From positions 6,800,501-6,864,500 of the forward strand of contig NZ_CP108514.1 in the NCBI RefSeq assembly GCF_035989305.1: a DNA stretch of 64,000 bases. The letters run 5' to 3'. A program made the position numbers and the translations under genes. This DNA comes from Streptomyces sp. NBC_01233 (GTDB lineage Bacteria > Actinomycetota > Actinomycetes > Streptomycetales > Streptomycetaceae). The notes under the pieces are model-generated. The model was not told where the DNA came from. It saw nothing but the letters and a program-made list of their open reading frames with translations, and made no database searches. The first letter of the stretch is position 1. Every line of letters begins with the position of its first letter. This document shows, piece after piece, positions 8,387 through 16,298 of this stretch.

Positions 8387-9238
8387 TCAGCTGCCTTCGG
8401 TGATCTGCGGGGCAGGCTCGTTCTTGTAGTTGGCCGGGCCGAGGTTCTTGTCCACGGCCTTCTGCCAGCTGCCGTCCTCGACCATCTTCTTGAGCGCGGC
8501 GTTGATCTTGGTCTGGAGCTCCTTGTCGCCCTTCTTCAGACCGATGCCGTAGTTCTCGTTGCTCATGCTCAGGCCGACGAGCTTGAACTTGCCCTTGTTC
8601 TTCTCCTGCGCGGCGTAGCCGGCCAGGATGGAGTTGTCCGTGGTCAGGGCGTCAACGGCCTTGTTCTCCAGGCCGGTGAGGCACTCGGAGTAGCCACCCT
8701 GCTCCAGCAGGTCGGCCTCGGGGGCCAGGGTCTTCTTGACGTTCTGCGCCGACGTCGAGCCGGTGACCGAGCAGAGCTTCTTCTTGTTCAGGTCCTCGAC
8801 CTTGGTGATGCTCGTGTCGTCGGCACGGACCAGCAGGTCTTGGTGCGCGAGGAAGTACGGGCCGGCGAAGTCGACCTGCTCCTTGCGCTTGTCGTTGATC
8901 GAGTACGTCGCGACGACGAACTTCACGTCGCCGTTCTTGATCAGGTTCTCGCGCTCGGCGCTGACGGCCTGCTTGAACTCGATCTGGTTCGGCTCGTAGC
9001 CGAGCTCCTTGGCCACGTACGTGGCGACGTCGACGTCGAAGCCGGTGTACTTGCCGTCGGGGGTCTTCAGACCGAGACCGGGCTGGTCGTACTTGATGCC
9101 GACGACGATCTTGTCCTTGGCGGCGCCGGACGCACCGCCGTCACTGGCGGCGTCCTGCTTGCTGCCGCCACAGGCGGTCGCGGTCAGGGAAAGGGCGACG
9201 GCGACGGCCGCGGCCGCAGCGGCCTTGGAGATCTTCAT
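8387..9238 (-). CDS. gluB: Glutamate-binding lipoprotein GluB
   Basis: Extracellular solute-binding protein (SBP family 3) of the glutamate importer, 283 residues. The signal peptide MKISKAAAAAAVAVALSL ends in a lipobox LTATAC with lipidated Cys23, followed by a flexible Gly/Ala/Ser linker; mature domain starts near KIVVGIKYDQPG. Domain signatures include GFDVDVATYVAKELG and the hinge motif NGDVKFVVATYSINDKRKEQVDFAGPY (each read in pieces). GAGGGAAG lies upstream of ATG 9238. It lies 118 bases after gluA and before a stem-loop, consistent with a high copy number relative to the permeases. Confidence 0.94.
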   Translation of the reverse strand: MKISKAAAAAAVAVALSLTATACGGSKQDAASDGGASGAAKDKIVVGIKYDQPGLGLKTPDGKYTGFDVDVATYVAKELGYEPNQIEFKQAVSAERENLIKNGDVKFVVATYSINDKRKEQVDFAGPYFLAHQDLLVRADDTSITKVEDLNKKKLCSVTGSTSAQNVKKTLAPEADLLEQGGYSECLTGLENKAVDALTTDNSILAGYAAQEKNKGKFKLVGLSMSNENYGIGLKKGDKELQTKINAALKKMVEDGSWQKAVDKNLGPANYKNEPAPQITEGS

Positions 9239-9356
9239 GGTGAACTTCCCTCGGATGAGACGTTGTTGAACGACGAGCGACGCTTACGGCGTACGCACGG
9301 CCGACAGGAACCGTTCCGGCAGTGATCCGCATACGGATGACTACCAGACGAGACCC

Positions 9357-10142
9357 TCAGTGGTGCAGGATCTTCGACAGGAAGTCCTTGGCACGGTCAC
9401 TGCGCGGGTTGCTGAAGAACTGCTCGGGGGTGGCCTCTTCGACGATCTTTCCGTCGGCCATGAAGACGACCCGGTTGGCCGCCGAGCGGGCGAAGCCCAT
9501 CTCGTGCGTGACGACCACCATGGTCATCCCCTCGCGGGCGAGCTGCTGCATGACCTCCAGCACCTCGTTGATCATCTCCGGGTCGAGAGCCGAGGTCGGC
9601 TCGTCGAACAGCATGACCTTCGGCTCCATGGCCAGCGCCCGGGCGATCGCCACGCGCTGCTGCTGGCCGCCGGAGAGCTGCGCCGGGTACTTGTCGGCCT
9701 GCGAGCCGACGCCCACCCGGTCCAGCAGGGCCACCGCCTTCTCGCGCGCTGCGGTCCCGTCGGTCTTGCGGACCTTGACCTGGCCCAGCATGACGTTCTC
9801 CAGCACCGTCTTGTGCGCGAAGAGATTGAACGACTGGAAGACCATGCCGACGTCGGCGCGCAGCCGGGCCAGTTCCCTGCCCTCCGAGGGCAGCTCCTTG
9901 CCGTCGAGCGTGATGGTGCCCGAGTCGATGGTCTCCAGACGGTTGATCGTCCGGCACAGCGTGGACTTGCCCGATCCCGAGGGACCGATCACGACGACTA
10001 CCTCACCGCGGGCAATGCTCAGATCGATGTCCTGAAGCACGTGCAGCGCGCCGAAGTGCTTGTTGACGTTGCTCAGTACGACCAGGTCGTCCGCGGCACC
10101 GGCCGCGTCCTGCACGTCCTTGGTCACTGATACTCCGCTCAT
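9357..10142 (-). CDS. gluA: Glutamate ABC transporter ATP-binding protein GluA
   Basis: Cytoplasmic ATPase of the importer, 261 residues. Walker A is [10 protein letters not shown]-loop MVFQSFNLF, signature LSGGQQQR, Walker [13 protein letters not shown] and the switch His in [11 protein letters not shown]. The first 18 residues before [11 protein letters not shown] are an extra N-terminal stretch. It is the first gene of the operon, which runs leftwards; ATG at 10142 has GGAGGA about 13 bases upstream. The family (GluA in Corynebacterium, GlnQ in others) energises uptake of glutamate. Confidence 0.94.
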   Translation of the reverse strand: MSGVSVTKDVQDAAGAADDLVVLSNVNKHFGALHVLQDIDLSIARGEVVVVIGPSGSGKSTLCRTINRLETIDSGTITLDGKELPSEGRELARLRADVGMVFQSFNLFAHKTVLENVMLGQVKVRKTDGTAAREKAVALLDRVGVGSQADKYPAQLSGGQQQRVAIARALAMEPKVMLFDEPTSALDPEMINEVLEVMQQLAREGMTMVVVTHEMGFARSAANRVVFMADGKIVEEATPEQFFSNPRSDRAKDFLSKILHH

Positions 10143-10438
10143 CGGCTTCTTGCTCCGTCCTCCTCGGTTGGGAGGACAGTAGTGACGTCACGCCCACAAC
10201 GTCATCACATCTGAGGGAGAATTGAGGATAACGATCCGGCTTCCTCGGATACGCTCCGTGCGCGGCACCGGCACGGCCGGGCGCGGCACGTACCGGGTGC
10301 ATAACGGAAGGCGCGCCGCAGCGGAACCCCCTTGACGTGGGACGCCGCATCGGCGTGTATGCATGATGGCCACCCTTTGGCCATCCGTGTGACCATGCCC
10401 GGCGAAGCCCGGGAGCGAGAAGAGGAGAGGGGGACGAC
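10143..10438. promoter_or_regulatory. Divergent promoter region of gluABCD and the two-component system
   Basis: This 296-bp gap holds no gene. GTGACGTCAC at 10182-10191 is a perfect 10-bp palindrome about 40 bases upstream of gluA, with another TGACGTTGTG-like copy at 10195-10204 on the minus strand, a possible operator. GTCCTCC/GGAGGAC (10157-10163 and 10171-10177) could form a hairpin covering the gluA ribosome-binding site. On the plus side GAAGAGGAGAGGGGGA serves the response-regulator gene. Confidence 0.45.
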
Positions 10439-11164
10439 ATGAGACTGCTGCTCGTCGAGGACGACGATCACGTCGCCGCCGCCCTGTCCGCGATCCTCGC
10501 CCGGCACGGCTTCCAGGTCACCCACGCCCGCAGCGGCGAGGAAGCCCTGCAGGCGCTGCTGCCCGCCGGGGCCCTGCCCGGCGCGTCTCCCTACGGGGTG
10601 ATCCTGCTCGACCTCGGCCTGCCCGACCAGGACGGCTACGAGGTGTGCGGCAAGATCCGCAAGCGCACCGCCACCCCCGTCATCATGGTGACCGCGCGGG
10701 CCGACGTACGCTCCCGCATCCACGGGCTGAACATGGGCGCCGACGACTACGTCACCAAGCCCTACGACACCGGCGAGCTCCTCGCCCGCATCCACGCCGT
10801 CGCCCGGCGCACGGGTGCCTCCGAGGAGGCCGCGGCCACCGGGACCGGTACGCCCGCGACGGTCCGGCTCGGCCCCGTCAGCATCGAGCTGCCCAACCGC
10901 CGGGTCAGCGTGGACGGCGCCGACGTGCCGCTCACCCGCAAGGAGTTCGACCTGCTGGCCCTGCTCGCGCAGCGGCCCGGCGTCGTCTTCCGCCGCGAGC
11001 AGATCATCAGCGAGGTGTGGCGCACCAGCTGGGAGGGGACCGGGCGCACCCTGGAGGTCCACGTCGCCTCGCTGCGCTCCAAGCTGCGCATGCCCGCCCT
11101 GATCGAAACCGTCCGCGGGGTGGGCTACCGGCTCGTCACTCCGACCGCCCCGACCGCCCCCTAG
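10439..11164 (+). CDS. OmpR/PhoB-family response regulator
   Basis: Two-component transcription regulator, 241 residues. The receiver domain has the acidic pocket VEDDD (residues 6-10), phosphoacceptor Asp58 in ILLDLGLPD, Thr in VIMVTAR, and Lys in DYVTKPYD. The C-terminal winged helix is recognised by VPLTRKEFDLLALLAQRPG and the ending TLEVHVASLRSKL...IETVRGVGYRL. The sensor kinase gene starts 13 bases downstream, so both are cotranscribed. The signal and targets are unknown; a location next to gluABCD is not proof of a link. Confidence 0.93.
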   Translation: MRLLLVEDDDHVAAALSAILARHGFQVTHARSGEEALQALLPAGALPGASPYGVILLDLGLPDQDGYEVCGKIRKRTATPVIMVTARADVRSRIHGLNMGADDYVTKPYDTGELLARIHAVARRTGASEEAAATGTGTPATVRLGPVSIELPNRRVSVDGADVPLTRKEFDLLALLAQRPGVVFRREQIISEVWRTSWEGTGRTLEVHVASLRSKLRMPALIETVRGVGYRLVTPTAPTAP

Positions 11165-11176
11165 GGGTCCTCTGCC

Positions 11177-12589
11177 GTGCGCGCCCGATTGCTCCCGCTG
11201 CTCGTCATCCTGATGGCGGGCACGCTGCTCGCGCTGGGCTTCCCGCTCGCGGTGAGCCTGGCCGCCGGACAGCAGCAGCGGGTGGTGGTCGACCGCATCG
11301 ACGACAGCGCCCGGTTCGCCGCCCTCGCCCAGCTCGTCATCGACGCCCAGGGCTCCGGATCCACCGGCGCCGACGCCCGCCGCGAGACCCTCCAGCTCGA
11401 ACTCGGCCGCTACCAGGAGCTGTACGGCATCCGCGTCGGCATCTTCTACCGCGACGACAACGACATGGCCCGCTCGCCCAGCTGGTGGCAGCTCCCGGAG
11501 TCGGGCGAGGGCCGCCGGGCCTTCGAGGAGGCCCTCGCAGGCCGGCGCAGCCACGATCCGCCGCAGGTGTGGCCCTGGCAGACCCACGGCCGACTGCTCG
11601 TCGTCTCCCCGGTCGTCCTCGACGGCGACGTGGTCGCGGTCGTCGCCACCGACTCGCCGACCGACCTGATGCGCGGCCGGATCCTGCAGGGCTGGCTGCT
11701 CATCGCGGGCGGCCTCGCCGCCGCCATGCTGGTCGCCTTCGGCGCCGCCCTGAGGCTCACCAGCTGGGTGCTCAAGCCCGTGCAGACCCTGGACGCGGCC
11801 GCCCACGGCATCGCCACCGGACGGATGAACTCGCGCGTCGCGGCCGCCGGCGGACCTCCGGAACTCCAACGCCTGGCCCGTTCGTTCAACGAGATGGCCG
11901 ACAACGTCGAAGAGGTACTGGAGCAGCAGCGGGCGTTCGTCGCCGACGCCTCCCACCAGCTGCGCAACCCGCTCGCGGCGCTGCTCCTGCGGATCGAGCT
12001 GCTCGCCCTCGAACTGCCCGAGGGGAACGAGGAGATCGCCTCCGTACGCACCGAGGGCAAACGCCTGACCCAGGTGCTGGACGACCTCCTGGACCTGGCG
12101 CTGGCCGAGCACGCCTCCGCCGAGATCAGCCTCACCGACATCGGGGCGCTGACCGCCGAGCGGGTCGCCGCGTGGCGCCCGTACGCGGAGGAGAAGGGCG
12201 TACGGCTCACCGAGACGGGCCGCACCGCCGTCACCGGCTGGGCCGACCCCATCGCCCTGTCCAGCGCGCTCGACGCCGTCATCGACAACGCCCTCAAGTT
12301 CACCCCTGAAGGTGAGGAGGTCGAGGTGTCGGTCGCCGCCGAGGGGCGCGTCGCCCGCGTGGTCGTCGCCGACCGCGGACCCGGCCTCACCGAGGAGGAG
12401 CTGCTCCGCGTCGGCGACCGCTTCTGGCGCAGTGGCCGCCACCAGAACATCAAGGGCTCCGGGCTCGGCCTGTCGATCTCCCGCGCGCTGCTCGCCGCGG
12501 GCGGCGGATCCCTCTCGTACGAGACGAACCCGCCGCACGGGCTGCGGGTGACCGTGTCCGTGCCGCGCACCGGCCCCCACGGCGCCTGA
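11177..12589 (+). CDS. Two-component sensor histidine kinase
   Basis: Membrane sensor kinase of 470 residues. Membrane segments at about 4-29 and 174-195 flank an extracytoplasmic domain of some 145 residues. A HAMP linker (LKPVQTLDAAAHGIATGRM) is followed by the HisKA dimerisation box with the phosphorylated His in FVADASHQLRNPLAALLL, then an ATPase domain with the N box DNALKF, G1 DRGPGL and G2 GSGLGLSIS. GTG at 11177 is the start. Its last 140 bases overlap, on the other strand, the 3' end of the GH85 gene. Confidence 0.92.
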   Translation: MRARLLPLLVILMAGTLLALGFPLAVSLAAGQQQRVVVDRIDDSARFAALAQLVIDAQGSGSTGADARRETLQLELGRYQELYGIRVGIFYRDDNDMARSPSWWQLPESGEGRRAFEEALAGRRSHDPPQVWPWQTHGRLLVVSPVVLDGDVVAVVATDSPTDLMRGRILQGWLLIAGGLAAAMLVAFGAALRLTSWVLKPVQTLDAAAHGIATGRMNSRVAAAGGPPELQRLARSFNEMADNVEEVLEQQRAFVADASHQLRNPLAALLLRIELLALELPEGNEEIASVRTEGKRLTQVLDDLLDLALAEHASAEISLTDIGALTAERVAAWRPYAEEKGVRLTETGRTAVTGWADPIALSSALDAVIDNALKFTPEGEEVEVSVAAEGRVARVVVADRGPGLTEEELLRVGDRFWRSGRHQNIKGSGLGLSISRALLAAGGGSLSYETNPPHGLRVTVSVPRTGPHGA

Positions 12590-14828
12590 GCCGCTGCCAG
12601 ACGAGGGTGGCGCGGGCCGGGGCCGAGGCCGCGTACAGCTCGTCCACGGCCCGCACCTCGAAGGCGGCCGCCCGCTCCCGCCCGGCCCGCGGGACGGCCG
12701 GGAGGTAGAAGGCGGTACCGCACGTGCCACCGAGGAAACGGCGGGTGCCGTCGGGCAGGACGCGCGACACCTCGTAGTGGCGCGGCTGCCGGTGCGGGCC
12801 GGCCGCGCCGCGCCAGGACAGGCGCAGCCAGGCCCTTCCGTCCCGCCGGGCCGAGGCGGCGACGGCCGGCGCGGTGGGCGGGGCCGGGCGCCCGGGGCGA
12901 GGGGTGTCGTGTACCGACAGGGCGCCGAGCCGCCACACCGCCGGCTCCTTCCCCCGTGCGGTGATCCGTACGGCCAGGGCGTACGCGGTCCTCCCCGCCA
13001 GCGCCCCGAGCCCGGCCCGCGCCGTGCGCCAGCCCTGCCCGCGGTCCGTGCTTCCGGCGGGCAGCCACGTGTACGGGACCGGCTCGCCGGGGGCGGCGGG
13101 CTCGCGGACGGCCACGCCGACCTCCACCGAGACGGGCCCCGACCCGCTGGCGTGCACCAGCTCCAGGACGCTCCCGCGGGTCAGCGGCAGCCGCGTGGAG
13201 TGCAGCCCGATGACCGCCGGGGCGCTCAGGGCGCCCGCGACCAGCAGGCTGGAGCCGCCGCGCCAGGCGTCCGCGAAGTCCAGGGTGACGGAGGGGCGTT
13301 CGCCGGCCGTGTCCACCACCCAGCGGCGGCCCGGGAGCCGGTCCTGGAGCCCGAGGTGGTTCCAGGGCGTGTCGGAGACGGCCTTGCCGTTCTCGTACCA
13401 GCGCAGCCCGTGCCCGGTGTTGAAGCAACAGGCGAAGGGGAGCCCGGTGACCGTGGACCGGTCGGCGACGGCCGTGGCCGGGGCCCGCCAGCCGGACGCG
13501 GCCCCGGACCCGGAGGCGGATTCGGGGGCGGGTCTCGCGGGGTCCAGGGACTCGCCCGTCCAGAACCGGTCGTCGGCGCGGTGGAACGCGCCGGGCGAGC
13601 GGTCGGTGAGGTGGTTGCGGGTCCACTCGGGCCGGTAGAAGCCGTAGCTGACGACGTGCTCGCGGTCGCGCGGGATGATCGCGTCCCAGGGGACGGCGGA
13701 GTCCCAGCCGCGGGATTCCGTGTCCACGGCCGCCCACAGCTCGTGGCGGGAACGCCCCAGCCGGTCGGCGAGCGCTCCCGACGAGGCCAGGGTCTGCGCG
13801 GTCCGGCGGAAGTCCACGAACATCGTGTCCGCGACCTTCCCGCCCCGGTCCTCGAAGAACTCCTGGTTGAGCTGGTTGAGGGCGCCCTGCCAGCCCACCC
13901 GGCCCGTGGTGTTCATGGCGTCGTACCAGGTGATGCGCAACCCGTGCGGCGCGCCCGCGGCCCGCAGGGCGCGCAGGAACTCCCGCATCCGGGCGGCCAG
14001 CTCGCTGTCGCCGCCGTCCGTCTCGGCGTTCACGAACCAGCCGTCGAAGCCGTACGTCCGCGCCACCTGGACGAGCTTGTCCGCGAGCGGGAACCGGCCG
14101 AGGGCGTCCCGCTGCACCAGGTCGCGGGTCCACCGGAGGTCGCCGCCGTAGGCGACGGGCGGCAGGAACACGTTGCCCAGCACCCGGACCCCGTTGCGGT
14201 GGGCGGCGTCGACCACGGGCGCGTTCGGGGCGAGCACGATGCCCTCGCCGGCGGAGCCGCCCCAGAAGACCAGCTCGTCGATGTACGCCCAGTGCGTGAG
14301 CGCGTAGTAGTCGGCGGTCGGGGAGCCCTGGGAGGGGTTCCCGGCGGTGGGCCCGAAGGACACGAGGGAGGCGATCCGGGCCTGGCCGGCCCGGGCGCCC
14401 CGGTGCGCCGGGACCGGGGTGAACCGCTGCGCCAGGGGCACGGTCGCGGTGTTGTGGGCCAGGTCGGGGTCCCCCTCCGGGCTCCACTGGAGGAGCGAGC
14501 GCCACACGATCCCCGGGCCGGGGCTCCCCGCCGGGAGGGAGTCCGGGAACCAGTACGAGGCGTACGGGGCCAGGTCGGCCGGGGCCGGCGGGGCGGGCGG
14601 GGCGGGCGTGATCGGGGCGTCGGGGGCGGCGGGCGCCGGCGCGGCGTAGGCGTACGGGGCCTGGCCCGCCGCGCCCAGCAGTGCGGCGGCCCCGGCTCCG
14701 GCGGCCAGCACCGCGCGCCGGGACGGTCGTACGGGCGCGGCGGGCGGCGTATGAGGGTAGACGCCGTTGCGCGTCCCGCTGATCTTGCCGGTCTCGCTGG
14801 TCTCGTCGGTCTCGCTGGTCTCGGCCAT
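12450..14828 (-). CDS. Secreted GH85 endo-beta-N-acetylglucosaminidase
   Basis: Endoglycosidase that cuts between the two GlcNAc residues of the N-glycan core. The first 60 residues carry a twin-arginine-type signal (PSRRAVLAAGAGAAALLGAAG), so export by Tat is likely. The GH85 catalytic pair is visible as Asn267-Ala-Glu269 in GFDGWFVNAETDGG, followed by the conserved RITWYDAMNTTGRVGWQ; the catalytic domain spans roughly 80-440, then beta-sandwich domains. The ATG at 14828 has GAGGAG upstream. The last 46 residues are Arg-rich, low in complexity and run antisense through the end of the kinase gene, so the original stop was probably lost and the tail is an extension. It lies 25 bases downstream of the GH5-type gene in the same operon. 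Confidence 0.85.
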   Translation of the reverse strand: MAETSETDETSETGKISGTRNGVYPHTPPAAPVRPSRRAVLAAGAGAAALLGAAGQAPYAYAAPAPAAPDAPITPAPPAPPAPADLAPYASYWFPDSLPAGSPGPGIVWRSLLQWSPEGDPDLAHNTATVPLAQRFTPVPAHRGARAGQARIASLVSFGPTAGNPSQGSPTADYYALTHWAYIDELVFWGGSAGEGIVLAPNAPVVDAAHRNGVRVLGNVFLPPVAYGGDLRWTRDLVQRDALGRFPLADKLVQVARTYGFDGWFVNAETDGGDSELAARMREFLRALRAAGAPHGLRITWYDAMNTTGRVGWQGALNQLNQEFFEDRGGKVADTMFVDFRRTAQTLASSGALADRLGRSRHELWAAVDTESRGWDSAVPWDAIIPRDREHVVSYGFYRPEWTRNHLTDRSPGAFHRADDRFWTGESLDPARPAPESASGSGAASGWRAPATAVADRSTVTGLPFACCFNTGHGLRWYENGKAVSDTPWNHLGLQDRLPGRRWVVDTAGERPSVTLDFADAWRGGSSLLVAGALSAPAVIGLHSTRLPLTRGSVLELVHASGSGPVSVEVGVAVREPAAPGEPVPYTWLPAGSTDRGQGWRTARAGLGALAGRTAYALAVRITARGKEPAVWRLGALSVHDTPRPGRPAPPTAPAVAASARRDGRAWLRLSWRGAAGPHRQPRHYEVSRVLPDGTRRFLGGTCGTAFYLPAVPRAGRERAAAFEVRAVDELYAASAPARATLVWQRLRRRGGRCAARTRSPAARAAGSSRTRGIRRPRRAARGRSTGRARSP

Positions 14829-14853
14829 GCGGGGCTCCTCGCGAGGGGATCGG

Positions 14854-16107
14854 TCAGGTCACGTCGTGCACGCGCAGCACCTCGGTGATGCCGCGCGCCG
14901 ACAGGTGGGCCGGGTCCTCGGCCTGCTCCGCCAGGACCACCGAGGGGCGCACCCCCTGGGCCGTCAGCGCGGCCCACGCTTCGAAGAACGTGCCGCCCGG
15001 GGCGCACACCGACCGGCCCGGCGCCTCCTGCGCCCCGCCGACGTCCACGGCGAGCGCGGTGGAGCGCACGGCCGGGCGGTGCGCACGGCCCCGCCACTCC
15101 TCGGCGATCCGGGCCACGACGGCGCCGGCCGGTTTGGTCCGGCGGTCGTTGGTGAGCAGGCCGAGGCCGTACTCCAGCTCCGGGAAGTCCGCGAGCTCCC
15201 GGGACACGTCGTGCGAGCACCACCAGGTCACGCCCCACAGGTCCGGGCAGTCCAGCGCGTTCGTGACGGTGGCCTCGGTGAACCGCGCCGCGTGCTCCGG
15301 CCGGATCAGCGGCGCCGGGGTGCCGACCTCCTGGAGCCACACGGGACGGTGCGGGTCGAGGGCCCAGGCCTTGGAGAGCTCGATGAGGTACGCGGCATGG
15401 TGCTCGGTCGCGGTCCCGCGCCCGCCGTGGCGCTGCGCGGTGCCGTTGAAGACCCAGGAGTGCACGGCGGTGGCCGCGCCCAGCCGGGCCGCCTGGGCCG
15501 GCGTGAAGGGGTGCCCGTCCTGGTACCAGGCGGCGTCGTACTCGGCGTGCAGGTGCAGCCGCCCCGGTGCGCCCTGCTCGCAGGCGGCGAGCATCCGCTC
15601 CAGCCAGCGGCAGGCCTGGTCCCGGGTGATCCGGTCGGGGTCGGGGTGCGGGGCGTCGGAGAACTGGTTGATCTCGTTGCCCACGGTCATGCCCAGGAAG
15701 TTCGGCCGGTCGGCGAGCGCGGCGGCCAGCGTGCGCAGGTACTCCTGCTGCCCGTTGACCGCATCCGGGTCGGTGAAGAGGTTGCGCCGGTGCCAGGTCC
15801 GGGTCCAGGCCGGCAGGAAGTCGAAGCTCGACAAGTGGCCCTGCAGCCCGTCCACGTTGACGTCGAGCCCGCGTTCGGCGGCCGCGTCCGCGAGCGCGAC
15901 GAGCTGTTCCACAGCGCGCGGGCGGATCAGCGTCCGGTTCGGCTGGAAGACCGGCCACAGCGGGAACACGCGGACGTGGTCCAGCCCGAGCGCGGCGATC
16001 GAGTCGAGGTCGGCCCTGACCTCGTCGAGGTCGAAGTCCAGCCAGTGGTGGAACCATCCGCGGGCCGGCGTGTAGTTGGCGCCGAAGCGGAGCGCGTCAT
16101 CGTGCAC
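14854..16107 (-). CDS. GH5-type beta-mannosidase-like glycosidase
   Basis: A TIM-barrel glycosidase of clan GH-A, 417 residues, no signal peptide, so cytoplasmic. Acid/base Glu145 lies in GMTVGNEINQF and the nucleophile Glu260 in VWLQEVGTPAP, the NE...E pair of GH5. The N-terminal LRFGANYTPARGWFHHWLDFD and the genomic company of GH85 and GH38 resemble GH5_18 enzymes that split Man-beta-1,4-GlcNAc; subfamily assignment is inference. GTG at 16107 was chosen because AGGACG lies just upstream; the frame is open to another GTG at 16149. It is the first gene of the leftward operon, divergent from GH38, with the LacI operator 145 bases upstream. Confidence 0.75.
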   Translation of the reverse strand: MHDDALRFGANYTPARGWFHHWLDFDLDEVRADLDSIAALGLDHVRVFPLWPVFQPNRTLIRPRAVEQLVALADAAAERGLDVNVDGLQGHLSSFDFLPAWTRTWHRRNLFTDPDAVNGQQEYLRTLAAALADRPNFLGMTVGNEINQFSDAPHPDPDRITRDQACRWLERMLAACEQGAPGRLHLHAEYDAAWYQDGHPFTPAQAARLGAATAVHSWVFNGTAQRHGGRGTATEHHAAYLIELSKAWALDPHRPVWLQEVGTPAPLIRPEHAARFTEATVTNALDCPDLWGVTWWCSHDVSRELADFPELEYGLGLLTNDRRTKPAGAVVARIAEEWRGRAHRPAVRSTALAVDVGGAQEAPGRSVCAPGGTFFEAWAALTAQGVRPSVVLAEQAEDPAHLSARGITEVLRVHDVT

Positions 16108-16251
16108 AGGGCGTCCTGGAGTTCTGGGGGAATTCACCGGATGGGCCACAACCTGCCGGTGTGGATGAGGAAAGTCAACAGGGCCTCAGGCTTGGCTACT
16201 TATGCGCTTCAGTCCAGTTGACACAAGGGTTCTGTTGGCTGGAACCTGAGG

Positions 16252-16271
16252 GAACTAATGCGGTTTAGTTC
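16252..16271. promoter_or_regulatory. LacI-family operator between the GH5 and GH38 genes
   Basis: GAACTAATGCGGTTTAGTTC is a 20-bp palindrome with a central CG; the two half-sites match at 8 of 10 positions (GAACTAA and TTAGTTC arms are exact). This size and central CG are the standard form for LacI/GalR regulators. It sits 27 bases upstream of the GH38 start. A TTGACA lies at 16218-16223. The likely repressor is the LacI protein encoded at 20537. Confidence 0.7.
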
Positions 16272-16298
16272 TGGCTGGCCACAGGGAAGCATGTGGAA

